From: Trochalopteron elliotii
Taxonomy: Eukaryota; Chordata; Aves; Passeriformes; Leiothrichidae
Reading direction: 5' to 3'
DNA length: 64,000 bases
Assembly: GCA_024734555.1 (NCBI GenBank)
Contig: JANPWX010000480.1
Coordinates: forward strand, 3,558,260 to 3,622,259
Position 1 is the first letter of the stretch. Each line of letters starts with the position of its first letter. Position numbers and translations under genes: made by a program. Positions 47,360-59,829 of this stretch are shown piece after piece. The notes under the pieces were generated by a model. The model did not search any database and had not been told where the DNA came from. It saw nothing but the letters and a program-made list of their open reading frames with translations.

Positions 47360-50300
47360 TCTGCCTCATCTAGCTGGCACAGGAGCCACAGTTTCCATGA
47401 CTTCAGTGCCATGGGTGGGCTCTGAGGGCAGGGACAGGATGCTGCAATGTGCCTGCCCAGGCTGCAGGAAATGCTCTGCCATGCACAGACAAACCTGCAG
47501 CTGCTCTCACCCTTAGCAGAGTGGGTATCTCACTGTGACACGCACTCCTTCTAATTCTTCATTCCTGAAACTGGGTTTTACACAGGATTGGAGCAGCCCA
47601 CACAAGGTTTTGCTGGGCCTCTTCACGGAGAACATTTTGCTGATACTGAATATATATATATAGGAAAGTTATTGACCCTGTTATTACTAATGTAAAACAC
47701 TTTCTAAACCCAAATCAGTCTTTATAAATATTCAACAGGAGATTTTGCTTATGATTGATAGTTTTACTTTTACATCTGACACATGTAGGTGTTTTTTTAC
47801 TTTATGTTGTATAACAGCACAAACAGAGCACTGCATGTAGTGCATGTTGTGTATCAGTATGTAAGTAGTGCAGCAAGCTCTGTGCAAGAGCCAAATGCCA
47901 TGCAGAGACAAGACATGACGTACATTTATCACAACCAGGAGAGAGGAAAAGCAAATTTCAGCGTGTTGGGCAAGCTGTACTTGCCTAAAATGTATGTGAG
48001 CTTTTCTATCCCACACTGTCATACCTCCTTTAATAACCCAATGTAATAAGAGCTAATAATGAGGCACGTTGTGATTAAATTAAACTCTGCTGAGCAAATG
48101 AAAATGTGGAATTGCTGTGGATACCAAAGGGTAAATTCAGGTATGCATATTGGCAGTTGACAGCACACCCCTGGGACTGTGAGTGGGTACTGGAGCATCA
48201 GATCTGGGGAGCAGGCTGGCCTGCTGCTGCCACTCCTCAGAGCTGCAGTGGCTGGGCAGGACTGTGGTTAAAACAAGACCATCACAGAACCTCAGAAACT
48301 TGGTTTTTGCCAGGGTGTTTCATCCTGTAGCCTGAAGGCTTAGATTAACAGCCTGTGTCAAAGTGACAGACTTTAGATCTTCAAAGGCTGTGGAATCCTC
48401 CCCATAGGAGGCTCCAGAGCTCCACTGTTTTTATCAGTCTGATAAAATCACCTTGCTTAGACAGTGGGTGAGATTGAATTTGTATCCAGAAATGAATCAA
48501 TTCAATCTATAACATTTAAAACGAGTAATGAAAATATCTTCTTGGTCAAAAAGAAAAGCAGTGGGTTTTTTTGTTTCTCAGAAATGCATACTGTGCTGAT
48601 CATTATCTTCATCATTCTCTAAGGTGTGCCAGCTTTGTCACAAGAGATCCACAAGAATGCCTAATTACTTGCAGATGATTTGTGGCTGGTGTTTCAAGCA
48701 TATGTCAATGAAATCTGATCTGTTTTATAATACCAAGACACTAATCCTACTCTCTTTGCCAATTAAATGGAATTACACAAGTCAAAAAGTAAGCAATATT
48801 TGGCTGCTGCAAGAAAGTTTTGTGGTTTTTTTTTTTTTTTGCCTACACAGAAAGTCCCATATTCTTATTCCACAGGACCCATATTCTACTTTCATTTCAC
48901 CTACAGTATTGGGCTGACTTCTGTTGTAGAATTGTGTTCTGTGCCTGTGGCTGGAGAGCTTCCCCATCAAGGTCTCCCCTCTGGTTACTGACCCAGGATC
49001 TTGGATGTTCTATGTGAAGTAAACCCAAAGTAAATTGATGCAAGGGCTTAACACGCTGTCCTTTGTCCTTGCTGTTGTGAATACCTGTTAAAGGATTCTT
49101 GAAGGAGGCAGCAATCCATTGCAGCAGTGTGCAGAAATGTCTTTGTTAAGGGAAGAGGGCCCAACCCTTGACCTGAACCTTTGCCAAAAATACTGCCAGG
49201 AGAACAGGGTGCAAATCAGTGGGGAGTGCTCATGGTGAGGGGATGTGATGAGAGGTGGAGCTCTCCCTTTTTACAGGATCATGTAAAACACCTCAGTTTG
49301 TTTGTTTACAGGCGCTCTGGTGTACATGCCCACATTCCTGAATCCCCCTGCTGTGGCTGCACTCAGGGCTGGGAACAAGCTGGGAGCAGGTACAAGGCAT
49401 GAAAAAGTGCAGCACAAGTGCTCCTGGTGTCCAGATGTTCCTTCCCCAGGCTGGAGCATTAGGGACTGGGTGAGCTGTACGTAAGTTATAATAAGATTTC
49501 TCAATTTTAGATTTGGCAGCTTGCACTGATTATTTCTCTCTTACATTCGCTTGTAGCATTTAAACTAAGCAGAGTTTTCAGGTAATTAAGGCACTTGGGA
49601 AAACTGGTATTAACTAAATCTATTTTTCTGTGTAAAGTGTTTGGCAGGAAATGACAAGCTTTCAAGTGCTTTTTCATTTTTAAAATGCTTTTGGCCGTTA
49701 TTAGTGAGGGTTAAGAAAACCTCCAGTGTGAACAACTGGCCCTTCAACCAGCACAGAATGACTGTGGCTGTGTCAGCCCTCTGCCCCTGGGGAGAGCTGC
49801 AAGGCCTTGGTAACAATATCACAGGGGTTCTGGCAAGTAAAAATAAAAGGAGAAGGCAAAAATTGTGAAGAAGGCTTCTGCCCAAAGATAAGCTTGAAAT
49901 TATTGTAGCTGCAGTTACAGGAGTTACTCCTGAGTGCTTCCCCAGCCTCATGGAATCACTGAGGACTTCATGCGGGTGCTCTGCTGGGAGTCTGGGGACA
50001 AATCCAGCAAAGTTTCATTTCCATCTCCTTTTTTCCCAGATAAGTGCAACCTGACAATTTTCAGTTCTGTTCAGGAAGCATTTGTGATTGGACAGAGCAA
50101 AGAAAACCCAGATGATGAATTACTTTGAAATAAACAGATCCTGCCAGTGAAAGAAGGAGAACTGAACAGGATCTGGAAGGAAAGTTTAGTAGAGATAACC
50201 AGATTCCAGCCTGGCTTGTGCCACATTTCCCTCCAGAGCCTGTGTTATTTCCCTGTGTTCTGGATCCCCAACAAAAAGGCATTTGTGCCCTTTGGCACTG

Positions 50301-50715
50301 CCCTCCTCACAGTGCCTGCCCTGCTCCACTGGGGAGGTCACAGGGCTGGTTTAGCTGAGTCTCATCCCCAGCCTGGGGGTGCAGCTTGTTCTCCACGGGG
50401 TTTCAGAGCAGATGGAGTAGATCTCAGGGGAATAGGAACTGTCACAGAGAGAGAGAGATGTATGGAAAAGTCTGTATTTAGCTGCTATGTCTATTTAGAG
50501 CTGCAGCAGAGCTCAAAGGTTGAGCTTTATGTGTAGATAATTATTTTGTTCCCCTTTTGTTTGGATATGTGTTCATTTGGTGGGAGGCCTCCATCCCAGG
50601 TATTCCTGGGGTTAAGGGTGTCTGCAGTGGCAGTTTCTATATCCAGGAGAGTGTTCTTCCTACAGGATGGTATTTTGGGTTTCTTACTGAAATGAGGCCA
50701 AGGAAGAAGGAATTA
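47360..50715. other. Intergenic, nothing recognised
   Basis: Non-coding. It contains an imperfect inverted repeat (AGATTGAATT at 48471 and AATTCAATCT at 48499), a short (TA)n run near 47650 and a T tract near 48825. Confidence 0.5.
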
Positions 50716-50720
50716 AAGCT

Positions 50721-50812
50721 CAAAAATAAAAAAAAAAAAAAAAAAAAAACAAACAAACAAACAAAAAAAAAAAAAAAACAAAAAAGAAAACACAAACAAT
50801 CAAACAAAACCC
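50721..50812. repeat. Poly(A)/(CAAA)n low-complexity tract
   Basis: Long A runs interrupted by CAAA and CAAAAAG units. It could be an old poly(A) tail, but no retrocopied gene was recognised upstream. Confidence 0.9.
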
Positions 50813-50819
50813 CACACCA

Positions 50820-53800
50820 AAAATACAGAGAGGGAGCCAGATTCCCTGCTGTTCCTGAAATGTCCCTGGCACTGTCTCTTGGACATTCAGGTGTCCCAGT
50901 GATGAGACAGCAAAGCCCAAACCTTTCTGCTCAAGTTCCTGAGACCATTTCTCATCCCAAATCCACAACTCTCTCGTTCCCTGAGCCACCTTCAATTCTG
51001 CTGCTCATCCTGCAAGTGGCATCAGATTGCACAGAGCAGCTGTGGGACTCCCCAGCCACTCTTCTACTTCCAAACTTAGAAGTCATCATGTCCAATGGAG
51101 ACTTACTAAAGGGAGCCACATAAAAAAAAAAAAAAGGGAAAAGAACAACTCATGTCACTGCTTTTGTTTGATATCTGTAAGATTCACTAGGATTTGGGAA
51201 CCCAGCATGACATCAACCCCTGTCTGTTTAAAGTGGTTTTCAAGTCTGACTGATCTTTTTCCACAGAGAATTTTGAGAAAATTTGGAGCATTTTCAGCAG
51301 AGCATTTCAGCAGAGAGTATATTGCTTTCCTAATGTATCATCCTGCCCTTCCCTTGAGCAGCACCACTCATTGATGGGCCATCACATACTGGCAAAGGAA
51401 CCTTTTCACCCATCTGACTTAGACATTTCTTGGTGTATTTTGACAACTGGATGCATTTTTTAGCATTGTGAGACATTTCATTAATATAACCAAACTAGAA
51501 GCATCAGCTGCCATTTACTGAGGGCACTTGAGGCATGATTTATGGATCTGACCTAAAATGTAGCAGGAATTAGGTGAAGCATTCCAGCTTCTTTCAAGGA
51601 CTACTTCACAGCACACCTTCATTACATATTCATTTGTTTGCTCAGCATTTGCAAACATTTCTAAGACAGCTGAAAACATGAGTCAGTGTTGACTCAGTGA
51701 GGCAAGATAAATGGAATAAAAACTGTGTCTTGTGGATTAACCCACCCAGGAGACAGCTCAGCCCCACACAGTCGCTCACTCATTCCCCTCCACCAGGATG
51801 GTGGGGAGAACTGGAAGGGAAAAGTGAGAAAACTTGTGGGTGAAGAGAACAGAAAAGGCCTTCATGCTGCTCAGTAATAGCCAAAACATTGGTGTGTTAT
51901 CAACACTGTTTTGGTCCCAATTACAAACCATGGCACTCCACAAGCTGCTATGAGGAAAATTAACTCCATCCCAGCCTGAGCTGTTACACTGCTGAAAAGT
52001 TTTTGTTACTGATTTAATTGCTAATTCAGAAAGAAAAAAAATAATTTCTCAACTTGCAGAGTTATTTCTGTGCACGGGTAATTTCTGATATGTTGCTTAT
52101 AGGATGTTTTAATAACTCTATGACAGCTGTTCAAAGCCAATTGTTACAGGAGAGGGAAATCATCAGACATTACCTCAAGACTATTTGGTAGCTTAATATG
52201 TTTTAAAAATGATGACAGCTGTAAATAGGTGCTATATTTCACTGCAGGAAGCAGTGACCCAGGCTGACTGGCACAGGATGATGCTCCCTTTGTGCTGTTT
52301 CCAGTTGGCAAATGGCTCCTGCTCTGTGCTTCTTCCTGTATTTCCCCTTCATTTTTCCAGACTCTCTCTCTTTAAAAGCTGCAGTTGGATTTCAAGGGAC
52401 ACATGTTCTTAACATATTTCACCGACTACTCTCCTATTTGGAGAAGTGCTCTGGAACATTGACTGCACTTGTAGGATTTTAGGGGAGCTCATTATCATGC
52501 TCCAAGCACTTAGACCCATTCCCATGGCATATTGGTTGACATCAGTCTGTTATATCACCAGTTCTGAAGCTTATCTTCAGGAGGAAAGAAGACTTAAGCA
52601 ATTAGGCCATCTGTAAATTGTATTTCCTCTCCTTCATAATAATATTTTTAACCCATGAGTAAATTTCAGCTAAATTTGTCTGAGTGATACATGTCCATGT
52701 AACCATAATGCCACTGGTTTTGTCAAAGTAGAGGACTGAATAGAGGAGATGGGTCACAGAAATGACCAAACGAAGATGAAGTCTGCAGGATGATTGTTAT
52801 TAGACAGCAGAGAATCAACACAAACAGCAGCTAATGCCTCCATTGCATAGAAATGTTTCAAAACTTATATTGGTGTTGGTGTGTGAGAAGCTGTGATCAA
52901 GCATGTGATAAAGTGGATGTTCATATGACACCACATCTCATTCTTTGAAATATGTGTTTTGTAAATAAGTAACAGACAGAAAGTGAAGGAGAGTTGTCTG
53001 ACTTAGTGACCTGTCTGCATGGTCATAATTGTCTTTATTTCTGAAGGATATGGAGCCAATAACCTGATTATTCCCAAATCCCAATTCTGTAACTGACACC
53101 AAGCAGGTTAAAATTGGAGAGCTGTCCATGGATGGGTTTTATTTCTGACTCATTGGGTATTTGCATTTTGTGGGATTAGACATGGATAAGATCTCAGTGT
53201 TGCATTTCCAGTTCCCCCCCATGAATCAGAAAACCTTCAAGGAATTTTTTTTTTTTTTTAAACCCTGACACCAGGTGTTTTGAAAAGGACACACAGTTCA
53301 TGTGTCTTGAACTTTCTGGCTGAAAATTGTGTCCTTTCCATTTTCCCTGCTGCTTTGGCTAGTGGCAACAAAAACAATAGGGATTTGGGAATCCTCAGTA
53401 GCAGAGATCCCAGCAGCCCCACCAGGGCTGGGTGTTCTGTCCTGGAGCCCCATTTCACCTCTGGGATGGAGTTTATGGCAGGAGCAGGGTCAGAGCAGCT
53501 GTGGGAGCACCTGCCCATGGAGAGGTGCAGCCTCTGGGCTGGGGGTGATCTCCAGAACACTGAAACTCAGGAGTTGGTGCAAGCACTGAATGTGTTGGCA
53601 GAGCTATAAAATCTCTTCAGAATCCACTCTTGGGTTTATTGCAGTCACTACACATGATTTTCTAATACCTGAACCAAAGCCCTGAATGCTGGACCAGGCC
53701 TTGCAAACTGGAGTATCAGGAACAAAAGCTTGATTAACACTGCAGCATGGCTAATTCCACAGAAAACTTCACCCAGGTTTGTTACCCACTGGCTTTCTGC

Positions 53801-55505
53801 CTGTGTGCACACTGCCAATGTTGCAGCTAATAAAATTCCTGTTAGCCTTGTAAATCTGTTTTGCTCTCTACTGCATATGCTTTGGGAATATCCAGTAATT
53901 CAGAGCATCAAGGAAAAATGTTAATTATTGAGTACAAACTATTTGAGGTGCTAGTCTGCCACGAGACCTCCTATCCCAGATTTCTCTGCTGATTATAGGC
54001 CTTTCATATCCATAAGTGAGCAACAAGGAGGTGGGTGGGTAATTTTACAACTTACTCTTGGCCAAGATGTTCATCCTTACATACTGAGATAATTCTCATT
54101 TCTCCTAATCTCTAATTGGAGAAGCTGGGAGGAAGTACACCTTTTTCAGAGCTTTTTTTTAAAAAAAAATCACATACAATCTAGCAAAGTCCACAAAGCT
54201 TTGTAAACTACAGAAGATTGCCAAACCCACCAGTGGGGTGTTAATTTGTTTGAATTTCAGCACATGATCAACTTTGCTGGATGAGTGTCAGGAATTCTGA
54301 CCCAGGGCTGTTCTGGGCAGACATTCTGAGGCAATTCCTTTTTCCTCACTGACTTTTTTGTCTGAATGGAATAAAGAAATCTATCACACATGCAAGGCCA
54401 GGAGGTTTGAATCCTTTGTGTGAGGTTATAGCATTGTGTATAATTTGCAGAAAATAGTTAAATTGTTCTGGTTTGAAAGTGTTTGTGGGTGAATCTCTTC
54501 CAAAGATGTTGTCAGCAAGGAGCTGTGCACAGTGCTGGGGTCAGGAGTGAAAGGATGAGCCTATCTGTACATTTATATATCTATATCTATATATCTGTAC
54601 CTGTAGTTACCCAGGGATTCTATTTTCATTCACATCATTATAACTTTGCCCATGGCCAGTCTTCACATGGAGAAATTATATTGTGAAAGACCTTATGAAA
54701 TGCTTCCATTCTGTCTCTGAGCTCTGTGATTTTGTCATCACGATAAAATACCAATTTTCTGTCAGGTTTGGAGTCTTGATTTTGGAAAAGAAATCACAAT
54801 ATGCAGTCAGGTAGTTGAGCAAGAAGCATCTGACAAAGAACCAGGGTAGGCTCCCCAGTCTTGTGTTGTCACAGCCATAGACCTGCCCAGTTCACAGGCT
54901 CACTTCTCAGACAGTTTCTCATGATCTCTTATGTTCCCATTCATGCAGAATCATGTTTCAGTGCAGTCAGTTAGAAACAGCACTATTGGAAGCAAACCAA
55001 TGATTTGTCAGAAGGAATTAATAATTGGCAATTACCTCCCTAGAATATGATTGTTAATGCTTGTGGACAGCAGTTATAAGAAGTATTATTTGAATGTAGA
55101 TTTATCAATCAAAGAATTGAAAATCTTGATAAGGGGCTCCAATAATACACTTAAGTGCAGAAATTCTGTTTTCCTGCTGCACAGTCACCGTGCCTTTTAT
55201 TATACTTGGTGTGTTTATGTGTATATAAGCAGACTTTTAGCACCCCAGAAATGACATGTAAGTCCTGTCACATAGCATTTGATGCTGGAGAGGAAAAGCT
55301 GGGCCAGAAGTGACATGTTACTCATTGCAATGAAGGACATGTCACACACAATTTCCTCCTGGTGTCAGCTCCAGTCACTTTGCCCCCCTGCCTGGCATGT
55401 GAGGCGTGTCAATGGCAGTGGCTCCTGTCCCATGCTCAACATCTGTCTGCAGCCTGCTGGTTAGATGGGCAAGTCCCCACATCATCCCTGCCAGCTGCCT
55501 TCTGT
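50820..55505. other. Intergenic, nothing recognised
   Basis: Non-coding, with a T tract near 53245-53260 and a TATC/TA microsatellite at about 54570-54600. Several GC-balanced open frames (for example 53258-53609 on both strands) have no recognisable domains. Confidence 0.5.
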
Positions 55506-55510
55506 GCTGT

Positions 55511-55661
55511 CTCCAACTGCTGGGAGATGTTGTAGGACATGAAAGAAAGATGAGAGACTCCAAATATTTCAGAAGGCAAAGAGCATAGAAAAAAAGGCTT
55601 TTATTGTCTAATTCTTATTACCTTTTATAAGGTGTTCTGATACAGACTTAACATGGTTGGT
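55511..55661 (-). mobile_element. Partial LTR family B1 with flank (duplicated segment)
   Basis: About 150 bases. It contains the 3' part of a B1 LTR plus the outside sequence tctccaactgctggg. The same block, flank included, recurs at 55971-56128. It ends abruptly beside the B2 LTR. Confidence 0.8.
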
Positions 55662-55665
55662 GACT

Positions 55666-55970
55666 TGATGCTGTTTTGCACCACAACAACACAGACTCCA
55701 AACTTCAGAAGGCTGAAAATGACTCCTTTATTTTTGGGATGTGTCTCCTTTATAGCTTATTTTACACAGACCAATTTGATTGGTGACACAAAGACAAACC
55801 TCTTCACTCACATTGGTCAGAGCAGAGGGACATCAAGAAGAAGTCCCTCCTAGGAAAAGGAATGAATAACAAAGGTACAGTTACAAAAACACTTCTCCTG
55901 TTTACAGAAAATTCCCTGGGAAAAGAATTTCAGAAAACCAAAACATCTCAGGCACAAAACCAGGGCTACA
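55666..55970 (-). mobile_element. LTR family B2, copy 3
   Basis: 305 bases, minus strand, from TGTAGCCCTGG (55970) to CAGCATCA (55666). It lies between two copies of a B1-derived segment. Flanks GTGACT and GTTTCC do not match, so no target-site duplication is visible. That suggests rearrangement after insertion. Confidence 0.87.
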
Positions 55971-55989
55971 GTTTCCAACTGCTGGGAAA

Positions 55990-56329
55990 TGTCATTGTAG
56001 GACACGAAAGAAAGATGAGAGACTCCAAATATTTCAGAAGGCAAAGAGCATAGAAAAAAAGGCTTTATTGTCTAATTCTTGCCACCTTTTATAAGGTGTT
56101 CTGGTACAGACTTAACATGGTTGGTGAACAGGAACGACACCTCTCTAAAGCCATTGGTTAAACCAGAGAAACAGCCAAACACCACCTGGAGAAAGATGGT
56201 TTTGAGAAAGGAGAGTTGTTTGCCAAGATTGTTTTGAGAAGAAGCTTTCTTGAGAAATTCTTCCTTGGGAAGAAGTTAGCAGCTGCTAGCAGGCTAAAAC
56301 CTCTCAGGCCCAGAAATATCAACCCCACA
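55990..56329 (-). mobile_element. LTR family B1, uninterrupted copy
   Basis: 340 bases. On the minus strand it runs from TGTGGGGTTGATATT (56329) to CCTACAATGACA (55990), with ttataaaaggtgg and aataaagcc signals. No target-site duplication was seen. Confidence 0.85.
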
Positions 56330-56359
56330 GTGTGACGTGAGGTTATGGGACTGTGGAGG

Positions 56360-56760
56360 TGTTGGCTCCAGCCAGGTCTGGACAGAAGACACTGGACATG
56401 ATGGTATCTGATTCAGACTCAGTTGTTTATATCTTATCTAAGGTACAGCCTCATGTGATGTGAGCCCTGTCTAACAAGACAAGAAAAATGTCTACTTTTA
56501 CTCTGTTTCAAGGGCTTTTAAGCAATCAGCAAAACCCGACACCTAAGTTATTTTTATTTATAACCCAATTAAAGATTACTTAATGTCCACAATGCAGGCT
56601 TTCACTGACCAATTAGAAAAGATCACCCAAACCCCAGAAGAAGAAGGACGCAGGCAATGCCCAAATCCCTCATTCTATATCTTAAACCCTTAACCTTAAA
56701 TATTTCACCCTGTGACATCACACACTACACACACACTCTCAGTGCTATAACTCAATTTTG
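56360..56760 (-). mobile_element. LTR of ERV family L, copy 2
   Basis: On the minus strand it shows the same ordered blocks as 35440-35830: 'tccttcttcttct', gggtttgggtgat, ttctaattgg, tgtggacatta (56591), ttataaataaaaataactta, taggtgtc, and ggctgtaccttagataag. The ends are not sharp and no target-site duplication was identified. Confidence 0.58.
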
Positions 56761-56769
56761 GAAGCTGTT

Positions 56770-59240
56770 CCCATGGCCCTAAGTCAAGGGCAGTGCCCTC
56801 CTGAGTGTCACCACCTGTCAAAGCAGAAAACCTGATATTTTTGGCATCCAGGGTTGCAATATGGGGCATGTCGTGGGCTCTGCTCCTTTGGCTTTTCTGG
56901 GCTGAACCTTTGGCATTGCCTGGAATTCCTCTCCATTCTTGCCCTGGATCTGTTGTTTGTTGGGCTGGGTCTCAAGCAGGTCACTTTCAGAAAAAGGGAA
57001 GGATTGCTGCCAGTCTTGCTTTCCTAACGTGAACAGATGTGAAATTTCTCATGATGCTGAGATGGGGCTTATGAAAAACAAACAGAGATTTGCATCAAAC
57101 TTTGGCTCGGCAATAATTTTGGGAGTGCAATTTTAATCTGGTCTAATTAGACTAATTTCTGTGACTACTGAATTTTCAGCACATGTGTCTAAAGAACCAT
57201 ATTTAGGGAAACAAGTAGCAAAACTTGCACTTGTGAGAGCAGATGCAGCGCCAGTCCATCTAAATAAGGGATAATGGTAGATTCTCAATTTGATATCACT
57301 TTTGGAGAAAAAAGATTATGGGATAAACAGCAAATATACTGACATAAACCCTTGCATTATGCTTGTCCTTTATGAGGTGAAGCCAAGGATTATTCTTAGA
57401 TGCAAGCAGGATATAAGATGGGTCTAAGACTCAGCACTTTTTCAGGATCATTGTGGATGGGGATCACTTACCCGTGTTGTTTCTTAGCCCATGAGGCCCA
57501 AGATGATATAATGCTCCAGGCAGAGTAGACATTTCCCCATCCTGCTGTTCTTCACTGCTAGAAAGGTCCTTTGGGAAATGTAATCCAAGAGTCTGAAGTT
57601 TTCTGAATCCTGGGTAAGAGATCCATGAGAGCTCTCACATATAAAATGTTATTTCCCTGCTCCCAGGAGGGTTCTGAATGTTGTGATTGCACAGGGGAAC
57701 TTCCTGATGTTCCTGGGACAGAGTGGGAAAGATTTGGTAGTTACACACATCAGCTCAAGTTCCTTGTGATACGAGTTTTTGTACAATCACCCAGAGAGGA
57801 TGATGGGCATATTTAATAAACCCTGAAATACATAAATAAATAAAAGTGATCATCAAAACTGCCTGAAATATTAAAGAACATTGATAAATAAATTACAACA
57901 TTTTCAGCTTGGGCCCCTTTATGAAACATGTTTTTAAAATAGCTGCAAATAGCTGCAACTATATTCTGACTCAAGGACTGGTTGGTGGGTTTAATCTACA
58001 ATTTCATTTGCCTCAGAAAAACGTAACAGCAATGAGGAAGAATTGTTTGATCAACTGGTGACATAATATTGTATCAATGCTGGTGATCAGTCCAATTCTT
58101 CACAGGCACAAACATCACTGTGAAACTGGTGAATTCCTTAACTTCATTTATATTTCCCCTGGTTTGCACAGTCACAAGTGAAAGAATATTAGACCTTCTA
58201 ATTTCTCCTGCTGCCCTTGCTCAGAACACCTGCGCCTCCCATTCAAGGTTTTGTTGTGCAAGGATTGAAAAGGATCTCCCAAGCTTTGGGCAAGGGAATA
58301 AATAACTCTGTCATCTGTGAATATAAGTGAGAAGACAAGATAAAATGTCACCTGGGAATTATTATGCAAAATAGAAGGAATGCAGAAAGCAAAACAGTGT
58401 TAAAATTTAATTTGTGTGTTTTAATATTATTGTCTTTTTATGTTTTAAAGGCACAATATAAAAATAAATATGACAAAAGGATAAATGAATGCAGCATAAT
58501 TAGCACGAAAATTGTGCCTAATTTGTTTTCTGGATATTGCTTTGTCTGTATTATAAATGGCATGTGGCTACAGTAGAAAGTGAAATAACTCAGAATATTA
58601 AATGCCTTTAAGATTGTGCCATGGGGATTTTAATGTCTTGCTCCACTCCTGTCTCTAATTTACTGTTCTTGTGTTGTCAGCAATAAGCCTTACACAAAAA
58701 AGTCTCTGTGCCCCAGCTCTGGGCTCTGCTGGTTTCCAGAGCAGGGTCTGCAGTGGAGATGGGGTGGTTTCATGTGGTTTCATGTGTGCAAACCAGCTTC
58801 CCTTACTGTTCCCAGGTGGGAGCTGGGACAAAACCCATTCCTTTACTTTCTGAGGGTCCAGCAGACATTCACACACTGGGAGCTGCACCAACCCCATGCT
58901 TGACATGACCTTTGATATAAACCTGAAAAGAAAATTTGGTCGACTGTGTGATATTTGGGTGTTATCCAGTGACCCCAAATTGGCAGCTGGGCTTTACTCA
59001 GCACAGTGTTTCCTTGTCCAAGGTAGTGTGTAAGGGCAGGTTTTCATAAACATCAATTTAACACCAAAAATGATGCAGCTAGCAGCACTAGCAGCTCCCT
59101 GATGCAGGTCAAAATCTAAGGCTCTGTTTTTGTTTTAGGACTGCTCTGCCCAAACCTGCCTGTTGGAGGGACTGCACATGGCAGGTTGGGATAGATTTGG
59201 TAAAGAGATAAATCAGTTCAGCTTCAGTTCCTTGTGGTAT
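56770..59240. other. Intergenic with one member of a diverged repeat pair
   Basis: Non-coding. Bases 57725-57808 are a diverged direct repeat of 59188-59274. Nothing else was recognised. Confidence 0.5.
57725..57808 (+). repeat. Direct repeat, copy 1
   Basis: About 84 bases sharing ordered words with 59188-59274: gatttggta, agttccttgtg, aatcacccagagagg. Confidence 0.7.
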
Positions 59241-59274
59241 CAGTTTTGTAGAATCACCCAGAGAGGGTGAGGGA
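59188..59274 (+). repeat. Direct repeat, copy 2
   Basis: Partner of 57725-57808, about 1.46 kb away in the same orientation. It runs straight into a reversed CR1-like fragment. Confidence 0.7.
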
Positions 59275-59600
59275 CACAAAACTCTCCTAGAGACCTTGAG
59301 AAATCACTGAGTCCATCTCTTCTCCCTTAGGCAGCATGAACTATACCTAAAGAATTGTCAAGAGTAATTTATCATTCTAAGCTGTTCTTAAAAACCTAAA
59401 ATGATTGGTAAGGCTCTAACCTTACAGTCTAATCCCATTCTTGATATTCTTAACATTACAACATTTTTCTTATGCTCAACTTCAGTTTTCTCCATAGCAT
59501 TCTAAATTCATTGTTCTTGTCCTGTGTACAGTGGGGAAGAATACAATGGAGCTCTTTCTCATCTTTTGTCTGAGGCTGCTCAAGCTGTCTGCAAGCTTTT
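59247..59600 (-). mobile_element. Degenerate CR1 LINE 3' fragment, reversed
   Basis: On the plus strand it starts gtagaatcaccc and continues with 'gagaaatcactgagtccatc', tgttcttgtcctgtgtacag and gtggggaagaa. These are diverged forms of the complement of the CR1 3' region. It is much older than the copy at 25780. Confidence 0.65.
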
Positions 59601-59788
59601 GTGAACTCTAAAATAAATTTATTCAACATATGCTGATCTCATAGTGCTAGATTTTTAACGTGGTGTCTAGACACTCTGGATAATTAGCATTTTTACTTAT
59701 TGATAGGAATCAAGGAGCCACACAGACATGAGAAGATATTTTGGTTTTTTTTTAAGGCTGGAGTTGAATAATAGCTTGTCTGTGCAAA

Positions 59789-59827
59789 TGGGTTAGCTAA
59801 CATGGATTGGGTTAGCTAACATGGATT
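59789..59827. repeat. 20-bp two-copy tandem duplication
   Basis: gggttagctaacatggatt occurs twice in direct succession. Each copy contains the small palindrome GTTAGCTAAC. Confidence 0.85.
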
Positions 59828-59829
59828 CC

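Noticed and set aside
50557..51123. 188-codon open frame
   Set aside because: It runs through a poly(A)/CAAA tract (poly-Lys), so it is low-complexity and not a gene.
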